Shown here: piece by piece, positions 26,631-37,059 of the stretch
Layout: every line of letters begins with the position of its first letter
Numbering within the stretch: the first letter of the stretch is position 1
DNA from: Trichinella spiralis
Taxonomy: Eukaryota; Nematoda; Enoplea; Trichinellida; Trichinellidae
Direction of reading: 5' to 3'
Length of the DNA: 64,000 nt
Assembly (NCBI GenBank): GCA_000181795.3
Contig: CM012955.1
Location: 1,033,956-1,097,955, forward strand
The notes under the pieces: model-generated
What the model was told of the DNA's origin: nothing
Seen by the model: only the letters and a program-made list of their open reading frames with translations
Databases searched by the model: none
Position numbers and translations under genes: made by a program

Positions 26631-26824
26631 CTTTCACAAAGCAAAACTTCGAATCTATTAATAAACAAATAATGTATTCAAATTGATGCTTGAATACTTA
26701 TAAAATGGAATGGCTTCACAACATTGCTACATCATATTGGATATTCAAAAAATGGGATGGATGGTCCACGACGGACACAATTTTCACGCGTTTTCTAATT
26801 GACCGTTGACAGCGTTATCTCAAC

Positions 26825-26971
26825 GGACATTCATGTCATTTCCTTACGCATTCCGCCCCGACTGATTGCGCTCGCTTATCAGTCCTTAGATTAAATATTA
26901 TTAAACATTCAGACAACGGCATGAATGTCCAATAGTCAGTGACCAATGAAAAATCGCCACAACGGCATGAA
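26825..26971. promoter_or_regulatory. Repeat-rich presumed promoter of CENP-A
   Basis: About 200-340 bp upstream of the CENP-A start lie a 13-bp direct repeat ACAACGGCATGAA (26913-26925 and 26959-26971), an 11-bp inverted repeat GGACATTCATG / CATGAATGTCC (26825-26835 and 26920-26930), and two CCAAT boxes (26929-26933 and 26943-26947). CCAAT boxes are common in cell-cycle promoters. Assigning these to CENP-A is inference from position. Confidence 0.4.
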
Positions 26972-28360
26972 CTGTCTCAAGCGGGGCCAAACGTGAACAT
27001 CAAGCTCTGCTTAATAAGAATGTACTTTGAGTACGAACAATTTTTTCCCAAATCATTATTAAAATAATATTAAAAATATAATAATTCAAAGTGGAAAATC
27101 AGGCGATTTGTGTAAGCGCAGTCCATGATCTGCACTCTCTGACTTCGATTCACTTGCCCAAGTTGAAAATTTCGTCGTGATCATAAAATTCAATGCTATC
27201 ATCAAGGAATCTGCGATTTTTCATTTTGTAGAAAAACAACAATGATAACTAGCACAGAAGCATAATTTCAAATGATGTACAGAGCATTTACAAAAGTGAA
27301 GTTCATCTTCCAGGACGCAAAAATTCTTTATCGACCCATTCCTGCACATTTACGCGACACTCCCATTAACATGAACCGGAATACACTATATAGCTAAAAA
27401 AAACAACTGTCAATGTGGCAATAACAGAAAACTAAACTTAGATACAACAATTTGTTGTCAACTAAATGACCTACATATTATAGTATATTAAAAGAAAAGC
27501 ATGTAAAGTAAAATTTGAAATTTCAAGTAAAGATATTTACTTATACACTCATCAAATTTAATCTAAAATATAATTTTGTGTATTTTTTAAATTTTATAAT
27601 TATTTTTGTCAATTTTTAATTGAAATTACATCATACTTACGTTTAAATATGTCATTGCACGTAATCGTAACTCTTTCAATCATTTCCTTTTAAATTCAGA
27701 AATTTATTATTTATTATGCATTAACATACTGAATTAATAAGTGATTTTATTAAATCTTTCTTTTTATATTTAATGATGTTCTTTGGGGAAGATTTACATG
27801 CAGGTTATACACATACTGTAAACCTGCATGTATTTTAATTTTGCAAAAGTTATCTCAGAATTTACTCTTCACAATAACCATTGTGGAAGCATTCTAAACG
27901 CAAAATTTATAGCGTTGAAAGTAATGTAAATTTTAATATTTACAACAACTACAGTATCCAAATCAAATTCAGATTAATGGAATTTTTTTGTAGTGCTTAG
28001 TATATTCACTTTTAAATATGAAGTCAAAGTAAAATTTTTAATAAATAATACTATTTGCGTTTGGTTTAAATGCGTTATATTGAAAAAATTTTTTCAACTG
28101 ACCTTAAAAGCAAATCTGTTTATGGGTTTGCTGTTGTTTTTTACTTTACATTTATTGTTATTCAAATTGTATTGTCATTTTTGGTATTACAGTTTTGAAA
28201 TTACGCTTCCATTTCAACACAGTGTACTGATTAATTGCTTATTATTGCTTTCCAACACCATTTTCCAAAGAATTAAATGAGTATTGAAAACAAGAGAACA
28301 TTTTAATAAATTCATCGCGTTTAGATTCACAACATGGGAAGATTTCGACACTGCAGAATG
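26972..28360. other. Intergenic DNA between CENP-A and mL43
   Basis: AT-rich with only short chance open frames. The one distinct feature is the hairpin listed at 27796-27831. The mL43 promoter should lie at the right end. Confidence 0.5.
27796..27831. repeat. Perfect 11-bp inverted repeat (hairpin)
   Basis: ACATGCAGGTT (27796-27806) and AACCTGCATGT (27821-27831) are exact reverse complements with a 14-nt spacer. Most intergenic DNA here has no such GC-containing stem. It could be a hairpin, a dimer site or the remnant of a small inverted-repeat element; no target-site duplication is evident. Confidence 0.6.
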
Positions 28361-28945
28361 ATGGCTTGGAGACTTCAGGGAATTCCTGAGACAATATTAG
28401 AAAATGGTGTTGGTCGATTTGTTTTGCCATTGCAGCGTCTTAATTTGTTCTTTTGTAAAATCAGCGATTCCAGTGCTGGTGTTCGCCAGTTCATTAAAAA
28501 TGATTTAATTGATTTCGCTCAGTCTAATCCAAGCGTTGTTGTTTACCTCGAGCCGAAGCGTTTCAAAGCTCCAGTCATCGTTGGTGAATATTTGAATGGA
28601 CGGTTTGCAAGCGTACGAGCTAGTAAATTCACGTGCGTAAACAGTATGAATTTTTTTGCTAAAGTTGTGAACAGTATATTTTATTTGTGTAGTAGGTTAG
28701 AAGTGAAGCAATGGGTTAACTACTTACGCTCTCGTTCCGGTTTCCCGATTGTCCACTTCAATGAAAATCAGCGAACACTTTGCCCATCCATCCAGGGATA
28801 TTGGAATCCTTTTCTAAATGCACCGTCGTGCAACAACATTAAAACATTTCCTCTTGAAGATGGAGGACCACTGAAGAATTTTCCGCCATCAGCTAGCGAT
28901 ATTCTTATTGCAATGGCTAAACAGCAACGACGTGATTTAACATGA
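28361..28945 (+). CDS. MRPL43: Mitochondrial ribosomal protein mL43
   Basis: Large-subunit protein of the mitochondrial ribosome. The family signature is clear: NGVGRFVLPLQRL near the N-terminus, DFAQSNPSVVVYLEP in the thioredoxin-like fold, and NPS/CPSIQGYWNPF near the C-terminus. I chose the ATG at 28361, which gives an N-terminus of family-like length; an in-frame ATG at 28334 adds nine residues. The middle contains a probable 63-nt intron (28633-28695, GTGCGT...GTAG) with no in-frame stop. Removing it restores the alignment and gives 173 aa, while reading through gives an extra 21 residues unlike the family. It starts a plus-strand pair with the JAZF1-like gene. Confidence 0.92.
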   Translation: MAWRLQGIPETILENGVGRFVLPLQRLNLFFCKISDSSAGVRQFIKNDLIDFAQSNPSVVVYLEPKRFKAPVIVGEYLNGRFASVRASKFTCVNSMNFFAKVVNSIFYLCSRLEVKQWVNYLRSRSGFPIVHFNENQRTLCPSIQGYWNPFLNAPSCNNIKTFPLEDGGPLKNFPPSASDILIAMAKQQRRDLT

Positions 28946-29496
28946 CGTTGAATCGAAAAAATATTTTAATCATTAAATATGTTCAAAGTTGTTGCAACAT
29001 TTTTATTTATTGAATAAGTTTATAATAATGGCATATTTTGTGAATAAATTTAGAATACTTGATGGGAGCAAAATGCGTAGAAGATTTTGTAAAATTAAAA
29101 AAAAAGTTGCTTGTGAATATCTGTCTGCAAACATGGCTAGATTAAAATTTTACGTAAAGCACTTCCTGACAGGTTATAAAAATATTTCATTTTGGCGTAG
29201 CAGTCAATAACAGATGCTGAATTTGCACTATTAATATGTCAAGATAATCTTACCATGTAGACAAAATCTGGTCCATGATCAAATATGAAATATGTTTGAA
29301 AAATGTAAAAAAAGAATATTTTATTACATAAGTAGTATTAAATTAAATTCAATCAATAAATATTTTCTTATTCGCATGCAATATTTGACTTATTTTTATT
29401 AAAAGCTAAATGTACAGTAATCTGAACCTGTATTACGTTATAAATACTGTATCTCTCAAAGATTAAAAATAACCAAAAACAAAGTTAATCGCAAGG
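28946..29496. other. Intergenic DNA
   Basis: 3' flank of mL43 (ATTAAA near 28972 may be its poly(A) signal) and 5' flank of the JAZF1-like gene. An open frame at 28989-29210 has no recognised similarity and is lysine/phenylalanine-rich; I treat it as chance. Confidence 0.45.
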
Positions 29497-30840
29497 ATGT
29501 TGCGTTCATGGGGCCATTCACCCATGTTTTGCAATGTCTGTACTTACATCAACTGTGGAGCCAAGTTTGCAACTGCTGCTGACCTTTTGAAACATGTCGA
29601 GCAATGCCATGTTGGTATGTTTCATTGTATTTCCTTTTATTCGTAGCTTATTGGAAATCTTTTTTAGATTTTCTTGCTCCTGTATTGCCCGCTCCAAAAA
29701 TGGCAATATGTAATCCTAGTCGTTTAAGCAGGTACTTTGTAACTTTCATTATGTTTGTGATGAAAGTTTTTTCCTAATTTGCCTAACGCTTTTAGTTCGT
29801 TATTTAACGTAGGTTTTTCATTTTATATAATTTGTTTAGACTATATATTTAATTTTCTAAATTTTTGGATTTTAATTATATACTTTTGTATTTTTTTTAC
29901 TTTTGTGTTTGTAGAATGAAAATTTATTCAAAGCTATAAAAATAATTGTTATATGCTTTCCAGATGCTATCCATCGATATTGCTGTATCCTCAGCCTATA
30001 GACCGTGTGATTCTTAATCGTATGATTCCAGAAGACAAGACTGGCAACAGCATGCGGGATAGAGTACCCTTACAGCCACCAACTCAAATGAGTTATTATC
30101 CGTTTTAAATGTTATTTAGTTGCTAATGTTTTTGACTTTTAGTATCTCGCGTTCAAATTCCACAAGTAAATAGACGTCAAGTTTATAATGATGTTCCCTA
30201 CACAGAAGGAAATGCGGATAATCACATGTATGTTTGATAATTTATTATATTTATTGTGCTTTATCAATCTTTATCAAAAATAAACTGAATAATTTTAGCG
30301 TTCACACCACGTTTTACGTTTGTGAATGTGGTAAAACATACAAAACTACGAACGGATTGAGTCGTCATATAAGTTTAACCCAGCATAACAGACAAAATTC
30401 AATGATGAGCATGAGAGTGGTTTCTAATACTCCTGCAGACAACAATCATGTTGTTTCAGTTCCAGAATATGCGATTCAGGTTCAGCCTACAACTCATGAA
30501 ACTCACGGGCTTACAGTTCGACAAGTAAAATTCTTTATACATATGGTTTATATATATATAATTTTTGACAGTTTTAAATGGCTTGTTTAATCTTATTAAA
30601 TTTGAAATAAATTTCGCACTTTAATGTGATATTTAAGACGTTTTGTTTAATCTTTATATTTAGATAAGTGTGAATCCTGCTGCCATGGCATCGACTAGTC
30701 AGCACCGAGTGCCAGTAGTTGTAACCAATGTTGTGCCTACTGCTCAACAACCAGTGATTTTACGCCTTCCCCGGGTCCCCGATGTTCGACTTGCTGTTGG
30801 TGATAACCGCTTCTCAACCCCGGGTCCATCATATCAATAA
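29497..30840 (+). CDS. JAZF1: JAZF1-like C2H2 zinc-finger protein
   Basis: JAZF1 is a nuclear co-factor, in vertebrates associated with NuA4/TIP60 acetyltransferase. Six exons: 29497-29614, 29668-29731, 29964-30091, 30143-30227, 30299-30524, 30664-30840, in phase, 265 aa (human 243). The N-terminal finger (CTYINCGAKFATAADLLKHV, ending QCH) matches the JAZF1 first finger with its unusual C-x4-C and H-x4-H spacing. The second finger, CECGKTYKTTNGLSRH, matches the last JAZF1 finger (CRCGKSYKTAQGLRHH in human). The middle C2H2 finger of vertebrate JAZF1 is not present between them. The C-terminal 100 residues are Pro/Val/Gln-rich and not recognised. An upstream coding exon cannot be excluded. Poly(A) signal at 30940-30945. 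Confidence 0.82.
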
Positions 30841-31553
30841 TATCTCTGATCTCGATTCGAAAACAGTTTACACTGCATGAAATCATCATGTTATGTATTC
30901 TGGAATAACTGAAATTATTTACTTCTCAGAATTTATGAAAATAAATTCTGTTTATCTTTTCTGTTTAGAAGAATTCAAACTTGTAACAATAACTTTCGTT
31001 TAGTGACTTTACAATCAAGTACAATGAACATAAGTGCGCTTTAACAGATAAATTTATTTTTCATAATTTATGATTTGTTACGTAAAATGAAACAATAAAG
31101 TATTAATATACATTTGATTAATAAAGATGCATGTAGTTTTTACGATAAATTCATCACAAAAGTGTAACACTTTGTATTACTGTAACATCCAAAAATTCAA
31201 ATAATTCAAAAATTGAAACTTGGTGTAATTTAATAAATTTATTTTGTTTACATTAATTAGTTGTTGGAAAGAAATAATTTAATGCTTTAATTTATTTTTT
31301 GGATTGATGCTCAATTTATACTTTAAACAGCATACTGTAACTACCTTACATGGAACAAAATTTGAAAATTTTATTCTTTAAATATAAATCTGCATCTTTG
31401 AAGAATTTTTTATAAATTGCATTCAGTATCAAGTATTTATTTTCATTTGAATATTTGCGTAAATGTTAAATCAAATTTCCTTAATCGAATTCCAAATTGT
31501 CCGGATGATTTTGTTTATAATTCCTATACATACGCACACACATATATATATAG

Positions 31554-31620
<67 letters not shown>

Positions 31621-31665
31621 AGGAACTTTAAACATATTAATTATTGTAAATTCGAAAATAATTTT
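30841..31665. other. Convergent 3' region of JAZF1-like and P5CS
   Basis: 3' UTRs of the two convergent genes and AT-rich spacer. It holds the long TG microsatellite described separately. Open frames across the microsatellite are artefacts of the repeat. Confidence 0.6.
31553..31617. repeat. (TG)32 microsatellite
   Basis: About 32 uninterrupted TG units, preceded by a CA and TA tract (31534-31550). It lies about 50 bp from the P5CS stop, so it is transcribed as (CA)n if the P5CS 3' UTR extends that far. It is the longest simple repeat in the window. Confidence 0.97.
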
Positions 31666-34600
31666 TCAGGATAACAATTGATGAATGTACGTGTAACGAC
31701 CACCGGTGGCAAAATCATCCAAGGTGTGACCATTACCTCTGAGGATCCATTTCGTTGTCAGCAGGCCATCGATTCCAACTGGTCCTCTGGCATGAATCCT
31801 TCCGGTGCTTATGCCAACTTCAGCACCTAAAAAAAGGAAAACAGCACGTTTCTCAACAGAATATTGATCATATTGTTTGTACCTAATCCAAAACGATATC
31901 CGTCGGCAAATCTGGTACTGGCATTTACAAAAACGCAGGCACTGTCCACATGCTGAACAAAATGTTCGGCAGTTTCAGCTGAAAATGATTTTGAAAAGAT
32001 TCGATTATATGAATTAATGTTACAGAAATAAAAACAGTAATGGATGATTTGAAATACAATTTTCAGTGACAATGCAATCAGTGTGTGAGCTTCCAAATTT
32101 CAAAATATGCTTTTCGGCGCCTTCAACATCTTCGACCACTTCCAACGTGCATTGCAAACTTCCATATTCGTGCTTCATCGATTTGGCGAGTGGTGGAGAA
32201 AATTGCATGCTTTCAGCTAACTTAGGTCCGGAAAAAATTGTCACACCGTGTTCAGTAAGCTGTTGGCAAAGTTTGTCAAAAAATTGGCCATTTTTCAAAA
32301 GTGATCGATGAACAAGTATAGTTTCAGCGGCATTGCAAGCGGCAGGATAATCGCATTTACTGTTGATCACTGCAATGATAAATTTTTAATTGAATTCTTT
32401 GAATTGTTGAACCTCCCCCCGTTCAAAAAAAAGAAGAAAAACAGAAATCAATTTCACTACACAGTCGATTAATATACACCAAAGTGCAAAGTAAATGAAA
32501 AACCACATTATTCAAATTATTATAATATTACCTATTTTTATTGCTTTTTCATGATCACAATCCTTGTCCAAATAAACATGACAAATGCCTTCAGAGTGGC
32601 CTAACACCGGAATACTATGACTTTGTTGTTGTATCTGAATCATAAAAACAAAGAAAACTTACTTCTGTACATCATGAAAGATCGATTAAATGCGTACTTT
32701 TTTAACCAAAGCTGACGATCCTCTTGGAATCACAAGATCAATATACTGATTTAATTGCAATAAATCTTCAATATCTTCTCTTTTGTTTACCTAATGCATA
32801 AAGTACATAGTAAAAGTGAAAATTTTTTTTAATGTTTCTGCATCAGTTGTCTCTATTTTTAACGCTTGAAATACTTGCCATTGTTACTGCATCTTTCAGG
32901 CGAGGTGAAACACTCGTCAGAGCTTCTTGTACAATTTCCAATAAACACGAGTTGCTGTTCAAAGCTTCATGTCCACCTTTTAAAAGCAGCGCATTTCCCG
33001 ACGCTATGGCCAACGAAGAAATCTGAACAACAATTACAATTAAATAATACAAATCCAATATTCAAATTTCACAAATCAATCATACCTGAGGAAGACAGTC
33101 GGGTCTTGATTCAAAAATCACAAGCAGCAGACCAATAGGTATGGTAACTTGTTCAAGATGCAAATCTTCGGCAACTTTTATTCTTCTCAACGATTTTCCC
33201 AACGTGGTTTTGGCTGAATTGGAAATTTGCAACAGACCCTCGTATAAGCTGTGCAATTTATCTCTGGTCAGTTTCAGCCTGGCTATTTTGACATTTTCCA
33301 AACCTGAGTGGAAATAATTGAACATTTTTGAATTTAAACGAACAATTTGAAAATAACAACAAAATGCACCACCACCACCTGCTTTTGTGGCATCGTCGAT
33401 GTCAACACCATTGGCAGCAATTATATCCTTTTCTCTTTCTTTCAAAAGTTCTGCCAACTTTATTACAATTTCTGATCGAACATCGTTTGAAAGTGTGCTC
33501 AACAGTTGCAAAGCCTCTCTAGCTATATTGAAAAATTTGCATTTGATCAATTAAACAACAATAAACAATAAATCGAATTGATTTTGTGCAATCAATCACC
33601 TTTGACAGCTTGTTCTTCGACGGGAATTTCTTCCGGCTCTACTGCTGTGATCAAAGTTCCAATTTTGCGACCATTCATCACATTTCGAATCACATTTTCA
33701 CTCTTACCATTGCAAATTACTGACACAACGCCATGATCAAGCGCCCATTCTGCCCATGAAATCTGTACAAATGAAAATATTTGACAAGTTAATTTTCATC
33801 TGTAATATTATGCAATTTTTTTCACAAAATCCAACAACAGATATTATTTGTGATTTGAAATATCGCATTTTAAGAACAACTCACACATGGAGTAATTGAT
33901 GTAAAAATAAATGAAAATAAGGAGAAAAAAAAAATTAATACCTTCGATTGCATTCCACCGGTACCAAGTTTTGATCCATCGCCGAATATCAAACTGCTCT
34001 TACTGGAAGGTGAAAAATGAGTCAGCAGACGGGAGCCTTCTTGGCCAGGAGGACAAGTGTACAATCCGTCGACGTTGGAAAGTGTGATGAGAAGATCGGC
34101 CGCTATTGCTGCGCTTATTTTCGACGCCAGGGTATCATTGTCGCCGAGCTGCACAATACAGAAAATTAATAAATATGATTTATTCAATAAAAAACCTCTT
34201 TACTCCATCTTTTTGTTCCGGCGCTACGGCATCGTTGCCATTCAATATTGGAACAACTTTCAAGCTCAACAATGATTCAATGGTGCTGACAAGCACCCGA
34301 CGTCGTTCATCACTCTCAATATCAGGCTTTGTCAAAAGAACCTACAGTAAGAATGGTCAATTCAAACTTCATTTATTCAAAAGTTGAATAACTTGATCAT
34401 ATTTATTTCAATTTTTCTTTTGAATCAAAAATCAAAAATTATTTCATATTTTATATTTGCACAACAATAATTGAAACAAACCTGAGCAGTACTGATTCCG
34501 TATTGTGAAAAAAGTTGCTCATAAACTGTCATCAATCCGAGCATTCCACTGGCAGCGCATACTCGTTTGTCAATAGTGGTTTCAGTTCCCTGAAGTGATA

Positions 34601-36271
34601 ATTTTACACAAACAAAAAATATTAAATATTTTAATATTATACAAAAGAATTTGGCGATAAAGTCTGCCTCAGTGACATGGACAACAATCGTTCGTGTCGC
34701 ATTTTTTGTCGACCGAATGCTACTGCTCCGCTGGTGACGATCAAAACTTGACGACCAGAAAGCTGCAACTCTGAAGCCTGAAAATGATCTATTTATAAAA
34801 CATAATAATTAGAAATGGAAACTGATAATAAGAACACAATTTGAGCTAATTATCTGTTGTTTGGTGAAAAAAATTTTCTCATCTAATGCACAGACGCACC
34901 ACTTTGAACAACGTAAAAATAAGGTAAAACTGGTTTTGCATTTGCATTTCATCCAGTCAAAATAATCTCCGTTGAGACGACTGCGTACTGTATTTGTTTT
35001 AATTACCACTCAGTGATGCAAATTTAATGATCAATTTCTACGACAAACATTTTACAAATATTCTTAATAATTCAGTTTATAACATTGTTATGAATAAAAT
35101 GTAAAAAAAGTTCATTTACAAGCAGTCCAATAATCATTATTCAGCATTAATGGATTGGTACTTAAATGGAATTGAAAATTTATATTGTAAATATTGAACT
35201 CAGTTAAATCAACTATTTTGATTAATTCAATAGGTTACTTGATTTTAAAATGCTGATAGATTGAACATAATTGACCTTGCAAATCAAGTAAATTCCTGTA
35301 GGTGTAAATATTGTATTAAATTATGAAATTTAAATATTAAATAAACAAATAAATAAGATTCATATTAACACTACTTTTCATTTCAGTTAAAAGACAAACA
35401 TTTTTTAACAATTCTCATTTGAAGAAAATAAAATAAAATTGACGAAATAAACGTGAAAATAAAATTGTGAAAATAATACAAAGTGTAGCAAAGATTTTTG
35501 TTTGTTTTTTGAATTCAACTAATATTAAAATAAAATATTTGAAAATTGTTCACTTTTTGATAAGATTATAAAACTGGACAGTTGTGAAAGCATCTACAAT
35601 TCAATTGTGCTTTGTTGAATGTAAAGTGGCACCGGAATTTTGTCACAAATGAAAGCAACCAAATGTTTAATGTAACGCTTATGTAACACTGATTTAGTTT
35701 GAGCAAATATAAAACATATTTCCCAGTGTTCATTGCATGATATTTGATTTAAAAAAAATATATATATATACTGAAATTGTTTCTGGATTATGAATGAAAA
35801 GCAAAGTGGCTTAAGCGATACAGAACAACTTGCACACAGTTTTACCGGTTTAAATGAATATTAATTTTAATATTTTTTCTATTATCAGAAAGGATAAACA
35901 GTGGGTATAAATGTTGAATAATAAAATAAAAAGAGAATAATAGTTGCCTGTTCTACAATCGAGGCAAGCCTTCCCAACGCAAGACCATCTTCATTGTCAC
36001 GAGCCACTATGGCGCTTCCAAGTTTGATGACCACTCGTTTGGCTTTATCGATATCACCTCGATGGAATATGATGCTTTTGAATTTCGGTGCTTTAGCTGT
36101 GAAATTAGCATCGTTGAAATATTGTCTTCGCGCAATTGTGGGAACAATTTTGAAAAATCCCATGAAATTGCACATCATTCGTGTTGACATTTTCAACGTC
36201 GATTTTGAAACTTTTTCCCCATACAAAAGCGTGTTGGTTAATTGAAACTTGTTTTTCGTGCTCAAACTCAA
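31666..36271 (-). CDS. ALDH18A1: Delta-1-pyrroline-5-carboxylate synthase (P5CS)
   Basis: Bifunctional mitochondrial enzyme making P5C from glutamate for proline and ornithine synthesis. Fourteen exons (minus): 36271-35948, 34777-34643, 34589-34482, 34341-34204, 34148-33942, 33762-33600, 33522-33379, 33303-33086, 33022-32879, 32790-32698, 32634-32532, 32369-32058, 31978-31883, 31826-31666; in phase, 781 aa (human 795). The glutamate 5-kinase half has [18 protein letters not shown] and LNGNDAV. The gamma-glutamyl-phosphate reductase half has [24 protein letters not shown], the catalytic Cys in VDSACVF, and [15 protein letters not shown]. The first roughly 60 residues are basic/hydroxylated, like a mitochondrial presequence; the exact start among several Met codons is uncertain. 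Introns 1 (35947-34778, 1.17 kb) and 9 (32878-32791) appear to start with GC rather than GT. Confidence 0.96.
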
Positions 36272-37059
36272 AGCAACATACGATGGATCATTGAACTTGC
36301 ATTCGACCCAATTTTTCTCTTAAAACAGAAGATATCACTACGACGGCGTCGAATGACGAATATGCCTGACTGATTCTTTTCTATTATTTTTCCGATCAAA
36401 ATCAATTCCGTATATTAAATCAGCTTTTCTACGAGAAAATAAACAACTTGTGAAGACAACACTTCATTTTTAATAATAATAATTGAATAATTTGCAGAAG
36501 CGTTGCAGCAATTGAATGGTGCAATTTTACAACAATTCTACCACCAATGTACACAACTTTCAACCACAGCACATATATATATACATACTGTACGTTTGAA
36601 ATAGTTGGACAAACAACACTGCTGCTCTGAGCTAATATTTTACCCAATTATTTGCTTATTACATTTTGGTTCAACGTGAACTGATCGTCAACATGAAAAA
36701 AAGTATATATATATATATATGTGCTTGTAATTTTGTTTTCAAAGAACAATCATTTTCATCTTATCAATATTATCGATTTTTAAATTTTAATTTCAACTAT
36801 GAATAAAACGAAAAGGCACATAATAATTTCCTGCTTCTTTTTGTTCCGTATAACAAACAAGCACGCACAATCAAGCTTGTGCGTCAAGTGGAAATAGAAC
36901 GCCAACAGAGCTTCGTAGCAAGTTAGCGGCTGGCGTGGAAAGCAGTTTTTAGATTTTTAATTGGTGCTCGTTTTACCATTTCATTGCATTCTTTTTCTTC
37001 AGTAGAATTTCTGTTCAAATTTTGCAGAAAATAAATAATGTACAAATATGCTGGGAAAT
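36272..37059. other. Intergenic DNA between P5CS and membrane-protein gene
   Basis: P5CS promoter side and 3' flank of the minus-strand membrane-protein gene. (TA)n tracts near 36566-36585 and 36703-36721. No gene recognised. Confidence 0.5.

Noticed and set aside
31417-31681. Frames reading VCVCVC across the TG microsatellite
   Set aside because: Pure consequence of a dinucleotide repeat; no start context or flanking exons.
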